From NCBI RefSeq assembly GCF_000143415.4, contig NW_003314364.1, positions 282,479 through 346,478 of the forward strand: 64,000 nucleotides of DNA, read 5' to 3'. The position numbers were made by a program, and so were the translations under genes. This document shows, one piece after another, positions 54,411 to 62,929 of the stretch. Position 1 is the stretch's first letter, and the number at the start of each line of letters is the position of its first letter. The stretch comes from Selaginella moellendorffii. Its lineage: Eukaryota > Streptophyta > Lycopodiopsida > Selaginellales > Selaginellaceae. The notes beneath the pieces are model-generated. The model was not told the origin of the DNA and did no database searches. It was given only the letters and a program-made list of their open reading frames with translations.

Positions 54411-56834
54411 GCGAGGAATTGCGTTCTTCTTCCAGCCACTGTCAATGTGGATGCAGAGAAGGGGGAGGAGCTCACCAGTTGGACTTTCGGGATGGAAGGC
54501 GAGGATCTGAGGTCGTACAACACAGATGGTGGGAGAAAAGAATGCATGGGGATCCTCATCCAAGTGACAGACACTCCATGCAGTTCCATGCAAGAATATG
54601 GACTGGCACTTGTGGTAGAGACAGCGTCCGCCTTCAAGATCCACCTTGCACATCCTAGCGGCTTCCCGGAGGGGGGTAGCGGCTATGAGGAATTCCTAGA
54701 GGGAGCTAGGGAGAGGTTGTCCAGGAGGCCCACAATTTCAAAGACGCTGCGGGTCTATGAAGATCACATGGAATCCACAGACCTCACCTACGGCGATGTT
54801 CAAAAACTATATTCCAACATTGAGCCGTTGAGAGTGCCTCCAGTTCGCGAAGCGAAGGGGAAGGGGGTCGATCTGGAAACTACCCCGAAGCAGAAAAGGG
54901 TGGTCAAGCTCAAGCCGACGTCCGACTCTGCTGCTCCAAAAAAGAAGCTACTCGGTGATGCCATTGCCTCGGGTTCGAACACTACACCCACCAAAAAGAA
55001 GAGCCGCAAAGAGCAGAAAGAGCAAGAAGAGGCAGCAAAAATCGTCGCAGATAATAGTACTTGTTACTATTCCAACAAAGTATATACAATCGACGTGAGC
55101 CGTATCGACATCCAAAGCAAATACAACCACAGGCTAGTATCTGATGAGTGGGTGGAGAAACTAAAGCAGAAGATGCTGGCAAGTCCAGTAACACCCGACA
55201 TCGCAGACGTGATCCCCTACTACCAAACAATGAAGGGCAAGACGAGGTTTCCAAACTTGATCAATAGGAAGGTGTTGGACGATCAGAACATCCGGTTCTA
55301 TGCCGTCTTCGGGCAGCATTCTAGCTTGGCGATGCAACAGATAGTTGTGGATATTATGGTGGGCGAGGAGGTGAAGAAAGTCTTCAAGACAAGAGTTGTC
55401 CGCCTGATAAAAGGCAACTCGCCCCTCCGATCTATCATATCCATCTCCCACGCGCAGAATGTCAAGCAAGAAACGTGCTACAAATCGGGTCTGCACGACA
55501 CATTGGCACGAACACGGAAGCTCTGGGTTCAACTGAAGAAGCCACAAAAACCAGGACAAGGACGTGCACTAGCAACTAGCGCCTGGCAGGTAAGCCTCGT
55601 TGCATGTGGCATAGCATGTGGCCTCACGCCATTTCCATTGCAGGAATTCTCGAGTCTTCTCTCGAAAACACTGGGGGTCAATGACACACTCAACATCCAT
55701 AACATTCTACTCGCGACAAAAGTTGTTTTTGACAAATGGGTAGATGTGCTGAGGAGGTACCATGACGGGGAGTTGCTAAACTCAATGGGTGTGGAGGACG
55801 GCCGGAAGCCCAAAGATTTGAAGCTCAACGCCTTGCGTTTCTCGCGGTCTCTAGACGACGACAACCTTCTGACAGTGGCTAATGCTCTTCTACGTGGTGA
55901 GGTAGTCTTCAACAAAACCAAAATGACTCCCGGCCATATTGTGACATACGAGGACTTGTGCACGACTCTGAGAGCTCGTGCGCTATTGAAGGATTGGATC
56001 TTTGAGCAAGTGGCCGTGGAGAGGGTGAGCATCGACAGCACGCAAGAGATGATGGAAGAGCTGGAGTTGTCAAATGAAGACATCGACGAGTACGTGAAGG
56101 GGGCCCCCAAGTTCATCGATCTGCTGCGGGATGCCACGAAAAGTAAAGCTGAGAAGTTGGATCAGTATCCAAATTTCATTAAGAGGGATGTCGACCGCCG
56201 GCTTCAGAAACAGCTCGACCCCGCAACAGAGGCCTATCGAGAACCTTACCGGGTATACGTGAATTCGGATGAGGATCAAAGGTGGAGGAGCATCGTTTCC
56301 CGCGGAGATGAGCAGGTCAAGAACATCTTTTGTGTGATGGACTTCACAAACAAAGAGATCACTCATGCAGACGAAGTCAGCTCCATCATTGACTTAATGG
56401 TGGGACTTGCGGAGGTGGAATCTTCAATCCATTATATGATCTACGACTCCAAATCCTATCACAAGTTCTGGAAGGCCTTGAACGAGGTGAAGGCTCGGTT
56501 GAAAGGCAAGGAGATGCGGGAGATCCATGGGATAATGGCTAAGAAGAAGATACTGACGAATGTCCGCATCTTCACACTCGCCCTTGTTATTGGTCCTGCA
56601 GTAGAGTGGGACTGGAGTGACTTCCCAGCTTCGTTCGATAAGGCCGATCGAATTGATCTGAGGGAGGTCAATTTACCTGTGCCTGAGGAACTGAAGACGG
56701 GTATGGAGCTTTCGAATCCAAAGAAAGCTCCAGGTGCAGCATGGGAAATGCTCAGCTGGGTCTTCAACACAATAGCGGGTGACACCAAGGGCAAATGCGT
56801 TGTCGAGTACAACTGCGGCGGACTATTCTTTTGA
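54411..56834 (+). CDS. ParB-like / methylase-like protein, main exons
   Basis: Large nuclear-type protein encoded divergently from the transposase. Exon begins after the acceptor CTGAACAG at 54410 (upstream exons not resolved). Residue numbers from 54411: basic segments KQKRVVKLK (about 162) and PTKKKSRKEQ (about 195), likely nuclear signals; about 222-320 a ParB/sulfiredoxin-like domain (YTIDVSRIDI, LVSDEWVEKLKQKM, then FYAVFGQHSSLAMQQIV, where GQHS stands for the family's GxHR box); a helical middle; near the end LVIGPAVEWDWSDF and GKCVVEYNCGGLFF, which resemble degenerate DPPY and FxGxG methylase boxes in the order of beta-class DNA methylases. A 54-nt intron (55590-55643) is in frame and contains a palindrome. 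TGA at 56832-56834 interrupts the methylase-like box; the same frame continues as AALLKGVPCVAVTNS. Prokaryotic ParB-methylase fusions are the closest analogy I know. Inactivity of the methylase is inferred. Confidence 0.55.
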   Translation, partial: ARNCVLLPATVNVDAEKGEELTSWTFGMEGEDLRSYNTDGGRKECMGILIQVTDTPCSSMQEYGLALVVETASAFKIHLAHPSGFPEGGSGYEEFLEGARERLSRRPTISKTLRVYEDHMESTDLTYGDVQKLYSNIEPLRVPPVREAKGKGVDLETTPKQKRVVKLKPTSDSAAPKKKLLGDAIASGSNTTPTKKKSRKEQKEQEEAAKIVADNSTCYYSNKVYTIDVSRIDIQSKYNHRLVSDEWVEKLKQKMLASPVTPDIADVIPYYQTMKGKTRFPNLINRKVLDDQNIRFYAVFGQHSSLAMQQIVVDIMVGEEVKKVFKTRVVRLIKGNSPLRSIISISHAQNVKQETCYKSGLHDTLARTRKLWVQLKKPQKPGQGRALATSAWQVSLVACGIACGLTPFPLQEFSSLLSKTLGVNDTLNIHNILLATKVVFDKWVDVLRRYHDGELLNSMGVEDGRKPKDLKLNALRFSRSLDDDNLLTVANALLRGEVVFNKTKMTPGHIVTYEDLCTTLRARALLKDWIFEQVAVERVSIDSTQEMMEELELSNEDIDEYVKGAPKFIDLLRDATKSKAEKLDQYPNFIKRDVDRRLQKQLDPATEAYREPYRVYVNSDEDQRWRSIVSRGDEQVKNIFCVMDFTNKEITHADEVSSIIDLMVGLAEVESSIHYMIYDSKSYHKFWKALNEVKARLKGKEMREIHGIMAKKKILTNVRIFTLALVIGPAVEWDWSDFPASFDKADRIDLREVNLPVPEELKTGMELSNPKKAPGAAWEMLSWVFNTIAGDTKGKCVVEYNCGGLFF
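55590..55643 (+). other. 54-nt intron with palindrome
   Basis: GTAAGCCTCG...CCATTGCAG; joins TGGCAG to GAATTC (W-Q-E-F). The palindrome occupies 55611-55632. Confidence 0.75.
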
Positions 56835-58656
56835 GCCGCACTACTCAAGGGTGTCCCGTGTGTTGCGGTGACAAACTCCATTGAAGAGGTGACTTCAATG
56901 GAGCATATAATTACAGTTGCCAAAGAAAAACAGTATCTTCTCTGCGAACCTGGTGATTACGCACTTTAAGTTTAAATGTTATCTCACAAGCTCTGTATGC
57001 AGGAGCGTGGCCACCCCCAGATGCTGAAACGGCGTTAACAGCTACTGATGTTAGGCCGAGCTCACAACCTGCACAAGGTAAGGTCACATGAGGCCTCACG
57101 CCATTTTGATTATAGATCGTTGTGAATATTCAGACACGAGGACTGAAAAGCGCACTGGTGGCGCGTCGAAGAAGGACAAACAGACAAGCAATAGGAAAAA
57201 AGGAGGTACAAATTATATTTGCAATGGCATGTGGTCTCATGCCATTCCTTGCAGGAGACACTTCTTCAAAGGCAAAACAGGCAAGCACCAGCCAAGCTCA
57301 AACTGACAGTGGTCATAAAAAGCGAAAGCACGTTGGACAGTCGTCTGGGTCAGAGGCGTTTGATTCGAAAAGGAAGAAGGGCAACGAAAAGATGATAGGT
57401 AATGCCTCGCGGTTATGGCGTGTGTGCTCATGCCATCCATTGCAGATCACCACCTCCTCCTGACTCAGATTCCTATGGCGGACTCCCCTTCCCCAATCTC
57501 AATGGAGAGGTACAATGGATGAGGGATGCTTTTCAAGTTAGGGCCACGTTTTTCTCATCTCGTCGTCTTCGAAGGGTGCAAGAACGTGCAGAAACCATGT
57601 TAAGACAGTCGGGTGAGGATACGGTCCTAGGTCAAGCACTAAAACAGGCTATGGATGTCTTGTATTTTGAGATGGAGACTCGGCCAGATGATTTTCCCAA
57701 GATGGTCCTGGAAAAACAAGCCATCCAGCCTGAGCAGCCTATGGAAGAAATGCAGGAGGGGGATGAGGAGCCAGAGAAAGATAATGAGCAGGAAGAGCAG
57801 AAGGACGAAGAGGAGGACAAAGAAGAGGAGGACGAAGAGGACTTGGATGGTCCTCACAATGGTGACGATCACAATAACGACGATGACGATGATGACGACG
57901 ATGGCCAGCCTGAGGTGGCCAAAGAGCAGCGGAGGAAGGTCATACAAGACAAACCATCAGGTAAATAGTAGTACATCCATTCCTAACCTTTTACCATTTC
58001 TAACATTGTCCATGTAGGTCGCAGAAGAAATGGTAAGTAGAGATTATTCAGTTGAATTAAGATACAAACTCTAGCCTTTAGTGTCGAGGAAGGATAGTGC
58101 CAAGCAAGGGTCGAAACGTATGTCCAATCCTTCAGAATCAGCAGTGCGCCCAATAGCAGTTGATGGTAAATACAGTATAGTCGATTCAATGTGCTAATGA
58201 GTTTGTTTTTAGTAGCCAGTAGGGAGGATACCATCTCAATCGAAGGGAGATATTTGGACATGCATATGGATCTGCCAGTGGACTCTACTTGCCTGCAAGA
58301 GTCATCAGAGCTGGTGGAGGTTACTATCCATATCAACGCCAAGCAAGCTGACCACGCTCCACTTGATGCTGCCCATACCACTGAGTCAATCTTGTCCACG
58401 TATCCAACTGACGGTGACCAGGCGCCATTGGACCCGCATGAGGCCGCCCCAGCCGCCGAGCCAGTCGTATCCTCATTTCCAACGGACTCAACATGTGCCC
58501 AATCGTCTGACTACGCGCCGTTGGAACTTCCCTACACCGCCCCTGCTGCCTGTTCGGTCATGTCCACTTTGCCAATGGAGGCACCACCTGAAATGGCGTG
58601 TGATCACAGGCCATCGGAACCACCCCATGCCACTGTTGAGCCAGTTGTACCAGAAA
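56835..58656 (+). CDS. ParB-like / methylase-like protein, 3' exons
   Basis: Continuation of the previous frame after its TGA. Exons and introns that keep the frame: exon to 56952; intron 56953-57002 (50 nt); exon 57003-57077 (EPGAWPPPDAETALTATD); intron 57078-57115 (38 nt); exon 57116-57205 (TEKRTGGASKKDKQTSNRKK); intron 57206-57254 (49 nt); exon 57255-57398; intron 57399-57468 (70 nt; the nearer acceptor at 57445 would break the frame); exon 57469-57960 (FFSSRRLRRVQERAETMLRQ, then a long E/D-rich segment); intron 57961-58017; exon 58018-58032; intron 58033-58081; exon 58082-58165; intron 58166-58212; exon 58213 onward, a Pro/Ser/Ala-rich repeat around APLD/APLE and STYPTD/SSFPTD. The exon runs open across 58657 into copy C sequence to 58811. 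Confidence 0.5.
57078..57115 (+). other. 38-nt intron made almost entirely of the palindrome
   Basis: GTAAGG, then TCACATGAGG / CCTCACGCCAT, then TTTGATTATAG. Removal restores the frame between PSSQPAQ and CEYSDTRTEK. Confidence 0.65.
57224..57245. repeat. Palindromic motif in a 49-nt intron
   Basis: ATGGCATGTGG / TCTCATGCCAT arms inside intron 57206-57254. Confidence 0.85.
57415..57436. repeat. Palindromic motif in intron 57399-57468
   Basis: ATGGCGTGTGT / GCTCATGCCAT arms. Confidence 0.8.
58593..58614. repeat. Palindromic motif in an exon
   Basis: ATGGCGTGTGA / TCACAGGCCAT arms, read through as MACDHRP in the ParB-like gene; a palindrome captured in coding sequence. Confidence 0.7.
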
Positions 58657-58840
58657 GCTCTATTTCGTTAAAGTGGGATTTATTCAGTAAAATGGGACTA
58701 GGTACAAATTTTCAAGTATTTGAAAATGACGTGAAATTATATGTTTTTTGTCCAGGGGCTAGACATATCTGGGGCATGGTGACTAGCGCGGTGACCTTAT
58801 GTCTAGACTGAGTCCATCTAGTTGTATAATAAATCTCATT

Positions 58841-58890
58841 GTCAAGGTGAACAAGCCGAATCTGAAGCTAAAGAAGAGTGATGGCATGCG
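58841..58890 (+). other. Inverted relative of the transposase tail exon (copy C)
   Basis: Reads G-E-Q-A-E-S-E-A-K-E-E then TGATGGCATG, the same acidic-tail/stop/palindrome order as at the end of the transposase gene. It could serve as a last exon for the ParB-like gene arriving from the left. Confidence 0.5.
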
Positions 58891-59314
58891 CGCACACACT
58901 ATTTGTTTGTTCATTGAGCGTGTGGTGAGCTTTCCAAGATGAACGTCATTCCTATTAGCCAGACATATCACTTAATGGTGAGAACATTTAGATATTATTC
59001 AATGTTATCTTTTTCTAACGAATCTAATTGTGAAGGTGTAGCAAGAGGCATTGCTAGTCTGGAGAAGTCATTTAACTCATTTGACCCTTAGTGTATTTTC
59101 ATGAAACTAAATAACATTCATATTATTAAGGAATTTCTCTAGTACCTTTTTTTTACGACATAGAGGCTTGCATTTCTTTCAAAGGTGATTTAGTAAAAGG
59201 CCTGAGGGCACATGCCATTCTATTTCTCAGACCGGTATTAAGATATACTAGTGCAAAGGGAAAAAGGTATTTGGTGATCAAGTAAATGGCATGAGGGCAC
59301 ACGCCATTATAAGC
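58891..59314. other. Subterminal region of copy C
   Basis: Same content as 48000-48414, two palindromes near 59200 and 59290. Confidence 0.6.
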
Positions 59315-59572
59315 CTAAGCGCTAGTGGACACCTCCTTTTTGGTACTCTCAGCGGTACTATCATCCTTCTCCGGGTCAATTGTTTTGCTTTGGATTGTTG
59401 TCTCTGACGTTACTGGGGCGTTCTCGATAGTTGTTAATGTTGCCGTTTGTTCAGAAAAATGATCACCTGGAGTATAGTACGGGGAGTTTGGAAGACTTAT
59501 ATATTCTACATCTTCACCTATCTCCTTCTCCGTCTCCTTTTCTGCCTCACTTACAGATTTTGTGCTTGCCAT
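59315..59572 (-). CDS. Small acidic Ser/Thr-rich protein, 85 aa (copy C)
   Basis: Identical in sequence to the copy B protein at 48415-48672; no recognised domain. Confidence 0.45.
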   Translation of the reverse strand: MASTKSVSEAEKETEKEIGEDVEYISLPNSPYYTPGDHFSEQTATLTTIENAPVTSETTIQSKTIDPEKDDSTAESTKKEVSTSA

Positions 59573-59787
59573 GAGAACGCTCTTCACCCTAAAATATGGA
59601 GTTCGTTGTGTTATAAAAGGAAACCAACACACACGCTGCAAGGGAATGATGGTACATAAAGCACGTAAGCCCACAATATGGGTTTATGTGCCATTAATAT
59701 GGGCCACACGCCATATTATTAGATTTATGCACGTGTGATTGGTAAATGCATATGTCACATCATCTTTGTTTTACCTCACACACTATA

Positions 59788-62700
59788 TCAAGCCTCCTCT
59801 GATTCAGATTCGGATTGTTCACCTTGAAATAAAATACATTAGAAACTTTGTAAAGGAATATTAATGAATCTCACCTTGAACCCGAGTTATGAATGCTCTT
59901 GCTGCATCTCTTGCATGGTCTGGCAAGGTGATGGTGGCACTCTGCTTCCGCATCCAACCATGCACAACATTATCCACCGATATGCTCATGCTGGGATCCC
60001 TTGGATTCAGCACCCATCTCTTTTCTAGGCAATCCTTCGTATATCCGGAACTTGGCTTGAACCACTCCACAGTTACATTGAAGGAGTTAGTTTCTGCGTC
60101 CTCCTCTACATCAGTGATGCAGCGCCCCACCCATATCATTTGTTTTTTATTACTGGGTCTGACAAGCACGACCATTCCTTTGCAGACCTGTACTGGATTG
60201 AATGCTGAATCCGGCTTCTTGTTCCTCGGCCCACAATAGTGATCCTCAACATCGTTATCTGTCACTGCATTTCCAGAGGACATTGTTCCGCTACTATCTG
60301 GTGCTCTGGGTTCTGGCCAAAAGGACTCTTCCAATTCTTCATATACAACCGGCCCATTTTGGATAGCAGATATAATCTTCTCCCAGTATTCAAGCAAAGG
60401 CTTGCACCTCTGAAAATAGGATTCTCCACCAAACACCAACCCCCTCTTCCAGAAGGCAATATGCTGTCTAATCCCGGCCACTATACTTTCCTGGTCTTTG
60501 AGTCCATCCGGGTGCATCGGCCGTGGGGAACCCTGAGGAATCATAGGTTCCCCAGTTATGGGATCTCTCTTGAAGAGTTCAATGCCGTCCACTGGCAGCC
60601 ACACTGTGTCCCATTCTCTCATCTTGTACCTCATCACTGGAGCACCGTCACACATGCTGAAATGAAACTGAAGAGGCTTGGAGTGGCCAATCAGCGTTTC
60701 GGATCCATCCCTGATGTAGCCTCTTACAAACCCCTTAAAGTCTGGAACCTCTGTCAGAAGTGCAGCTTCAACAGTGCCTTTGATGCAATTTTGGAATTCA
60801 TCGTAGAGTTGTGGGAGGGTGAGGACATTGGATCGCCGGAGGGACTCTGCCAGGTGACTGAACATGGCATCGACGTCTTCATGAGTGTGCCCAACCATGA
60901 GAAAGCCAAGTGTAACCGTTTCAAATATGCCTTTGGCAACAAGCATCGCCAAGTACGCGAAGACGTACATGTTTTTGTTCTCACTGCCAGCATTGTCTGT
61001 TTGGAGCAGAAGATGGGGTGGAAGGCCACATCAGCCGCAAGAACTTCCTTGAGATTCTGCTTCGTTTGGATGAGGCTGTGCATTCACCGGGCGACCAGCC
61101 TCGTCGGAATGGCATGAGGCCTCACGTGATAACCCTACAATCTGACGGCCAACATATTCACTGGGATGGCATGGGGCCCCACGCGATACTGCAAGCCTTT
61201 GCTCCTCCTCCAGCTGAACCCTGTATGGGGTTCGATCGACAAGGGCCTTATGCAAGGGTTGGCCGTTCAGCTCAGTCTGCGCACTTTGCAGAGACCTTAA
61301 GTGTTTTGCTAGGGACGCAATCATCATGTTTGCACCCCCGCCACCCCATAGAGGTACAAAGAAGTTCCCATAGTTCTGGGCACCATGCCCATGAGCGATT
61401 ATGCCAAACAGAGACACAGGCAGCTGCATGGATGAAGAGATTGCCTTGGGGGCAGGATTGAGTCGAGGTAAGCACGTCTTTTTCTGGTCCATTTTGTCGT
61501 GGATGATGTAGAGGTAAGAGTCAGGTCTCTCCATGGAGAGAATCCTGTTATGATAATATGCAGTCCTGCAGCTTCTCTGCTCGATGTTGTGGTCGAGCCG
61601 CCTTCTAACCAACGTCTCTCGCTCTTGAGCGCTGCAAGAATTCTTCGACAAAGCCATTTTGATAGCAGTGCACTCGTCACACTTTGAAAAGCTGGAGTAC
61701 TTTCCTATACTCACATCCCTGAACCTGTTGCTCCACAATCTACTAAATCTAGATTGGCTCAGCTTCCTGTAGCCATTACTCTGGAGTTCCCGATTCACAT
61801 CTTCCAATATGGCCCCCTTGGTATACATGGAAGGGAGAACTCGTTGGGTGTCTCGTGTTCCATCTTCCAAAAGGCGGGTTTTATGTGGTTGCTGCTCGCT
61901 ACATGTCTCGACAAACCTCTTGAAGATTGCCTCTCCATATACAACATGACCCCTGGTTTTGTGCGTACCGTCATTCCCATGGACTGCCTGTTGAACCCTT
62001 TGTTCCTCGAACTCAGTTTTGATTCTGTAGAATGTGGTTCGAGGGACTCCATAAATGATTCTCCATGCCTTCATGCAGACCAAACCCCTCTGGAAGACCA
62101 TGCCCCCCACCTGATGTTCTGAAGCATCAACAGATGACCGTAATGCCTCATACACAAAATTGCGAGCTGCCTTCCAGGACAATGTCTTGTATCTTGCTCT
62201 CTCCTCTTCAATAGCATCCCAATCAGCATGTTGACAGCACCTCCTCTTGCAACAAGCAACTGTCGAGACCATTCGAACCTCCATCGCCATTTTCTGCCTT
62301 TTCGGTTCGTTGCTCAGATCCCTTTGGCTGCGCTTTAGGAAGGTGTACTTTCTTTTCCCATGAAGAGATGTTCTGTCATCAGTTGTAGTGGTGTTTGATT
62401 GTGAATCCTTCACATTCTCAAACACTAAGTGCCTCAATTTCCACCGCACAATGCTTCCAATAGTCAGACTGTTTTCTTCTGTGTCAACAATCTCTAAAAT
62501 CGCAACTCCAATATCATCCCAGCCCAATTCTTGATTAGCAACCGCATCTCTTGGATCGACAACTGTGGCTAAGCCCTCAGCTACCACCTCCCCCTCGGGG
62601 TTGTTTAGAAACATCTTCGCCTGAATCCATGTAGCACGGTTCTTAAGATCCACGGAGGGAACATGCGTCGCACTTGCGCTGTCCCCAACATCTGCTTTCT

Positions 62701-62929
62701 TCTGAAGATTTTTCAAGGCAACAACAACATTTACCCCGACGACCATCTCTCCTCGTTCAATAGCGACCACATTCCCATCGAAGACAGTCTCTACTGATAC
62801 AGCAGCATTGCCTTCCCCAAGCCTTTCACAGTGTATAACAAAGTTCCGATCCATAGACACAAGGGTCCCTTTTGCAACTCTCTTCCCACCATTCAAAATG
62901 TAAACCTTTTCCCCAACCCTGAAGGCCAT
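59788..62929 (-). pseudogene. Transposase of copy C, one nonsense codon
   Basis: The most complete copy: ATG at 62929, exon 1 62929-59875, 52-nt intron, exon 2 59822-59788; total 1029 residues if the single TGA at 61031-61033 (codon 633; CGA in A) is counted as one residue. N-terminal repeat pair (about 4-70, 106-180), Cys cluster (about 225-233), helix-turn-helix-like segment (RIIYGVPRTTFYRIK), D478 in DKMDQ, D645 in TDNAGSENKN, E684/D685/D687 in HTHEDVD, acidic tail. The 3' junction differs from A and B: the motif after the stop is replaced by TTGTTTTACCTCACACAC. Confidence 0.8.

Larger units (their letters stand above)
47757..58656 (-). mobile_element. DNA transposon copy B (DUF7869 / ParB-like)
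   Basis: Begins with GCTCTATTTCGTTAAAGTGG inside an LTR. Order: subterminal region, 85-aa gene (minus), transposase (minus), 2.5-kb divergent promoter region with palindromes and duplicated TATA blocks, ParB-like/methylase-like gene (plus). At 58657 the terminal sequence of copy C starts. Either B is complete and C follows in tandem, or C sits inside B. No terminal inverted repeat between 47757 and 58656 is visible. Confidence 0.8.

Noticed and set aside
57639-57947. Minus-strand ORF rich in Val/Ile/Leu suggesting membrane segments
   Set aside because: It is the antisense of the Glu/Asp-rich exon of the ParB-like gene, where acidic codons read as hydrophobic ones.
47757-58656. Terminal inverted repeats for copy B
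   Set aside because: The sequences at 47757 and 58656 show no inverted match, so a TIR cannot be claimed from this window.
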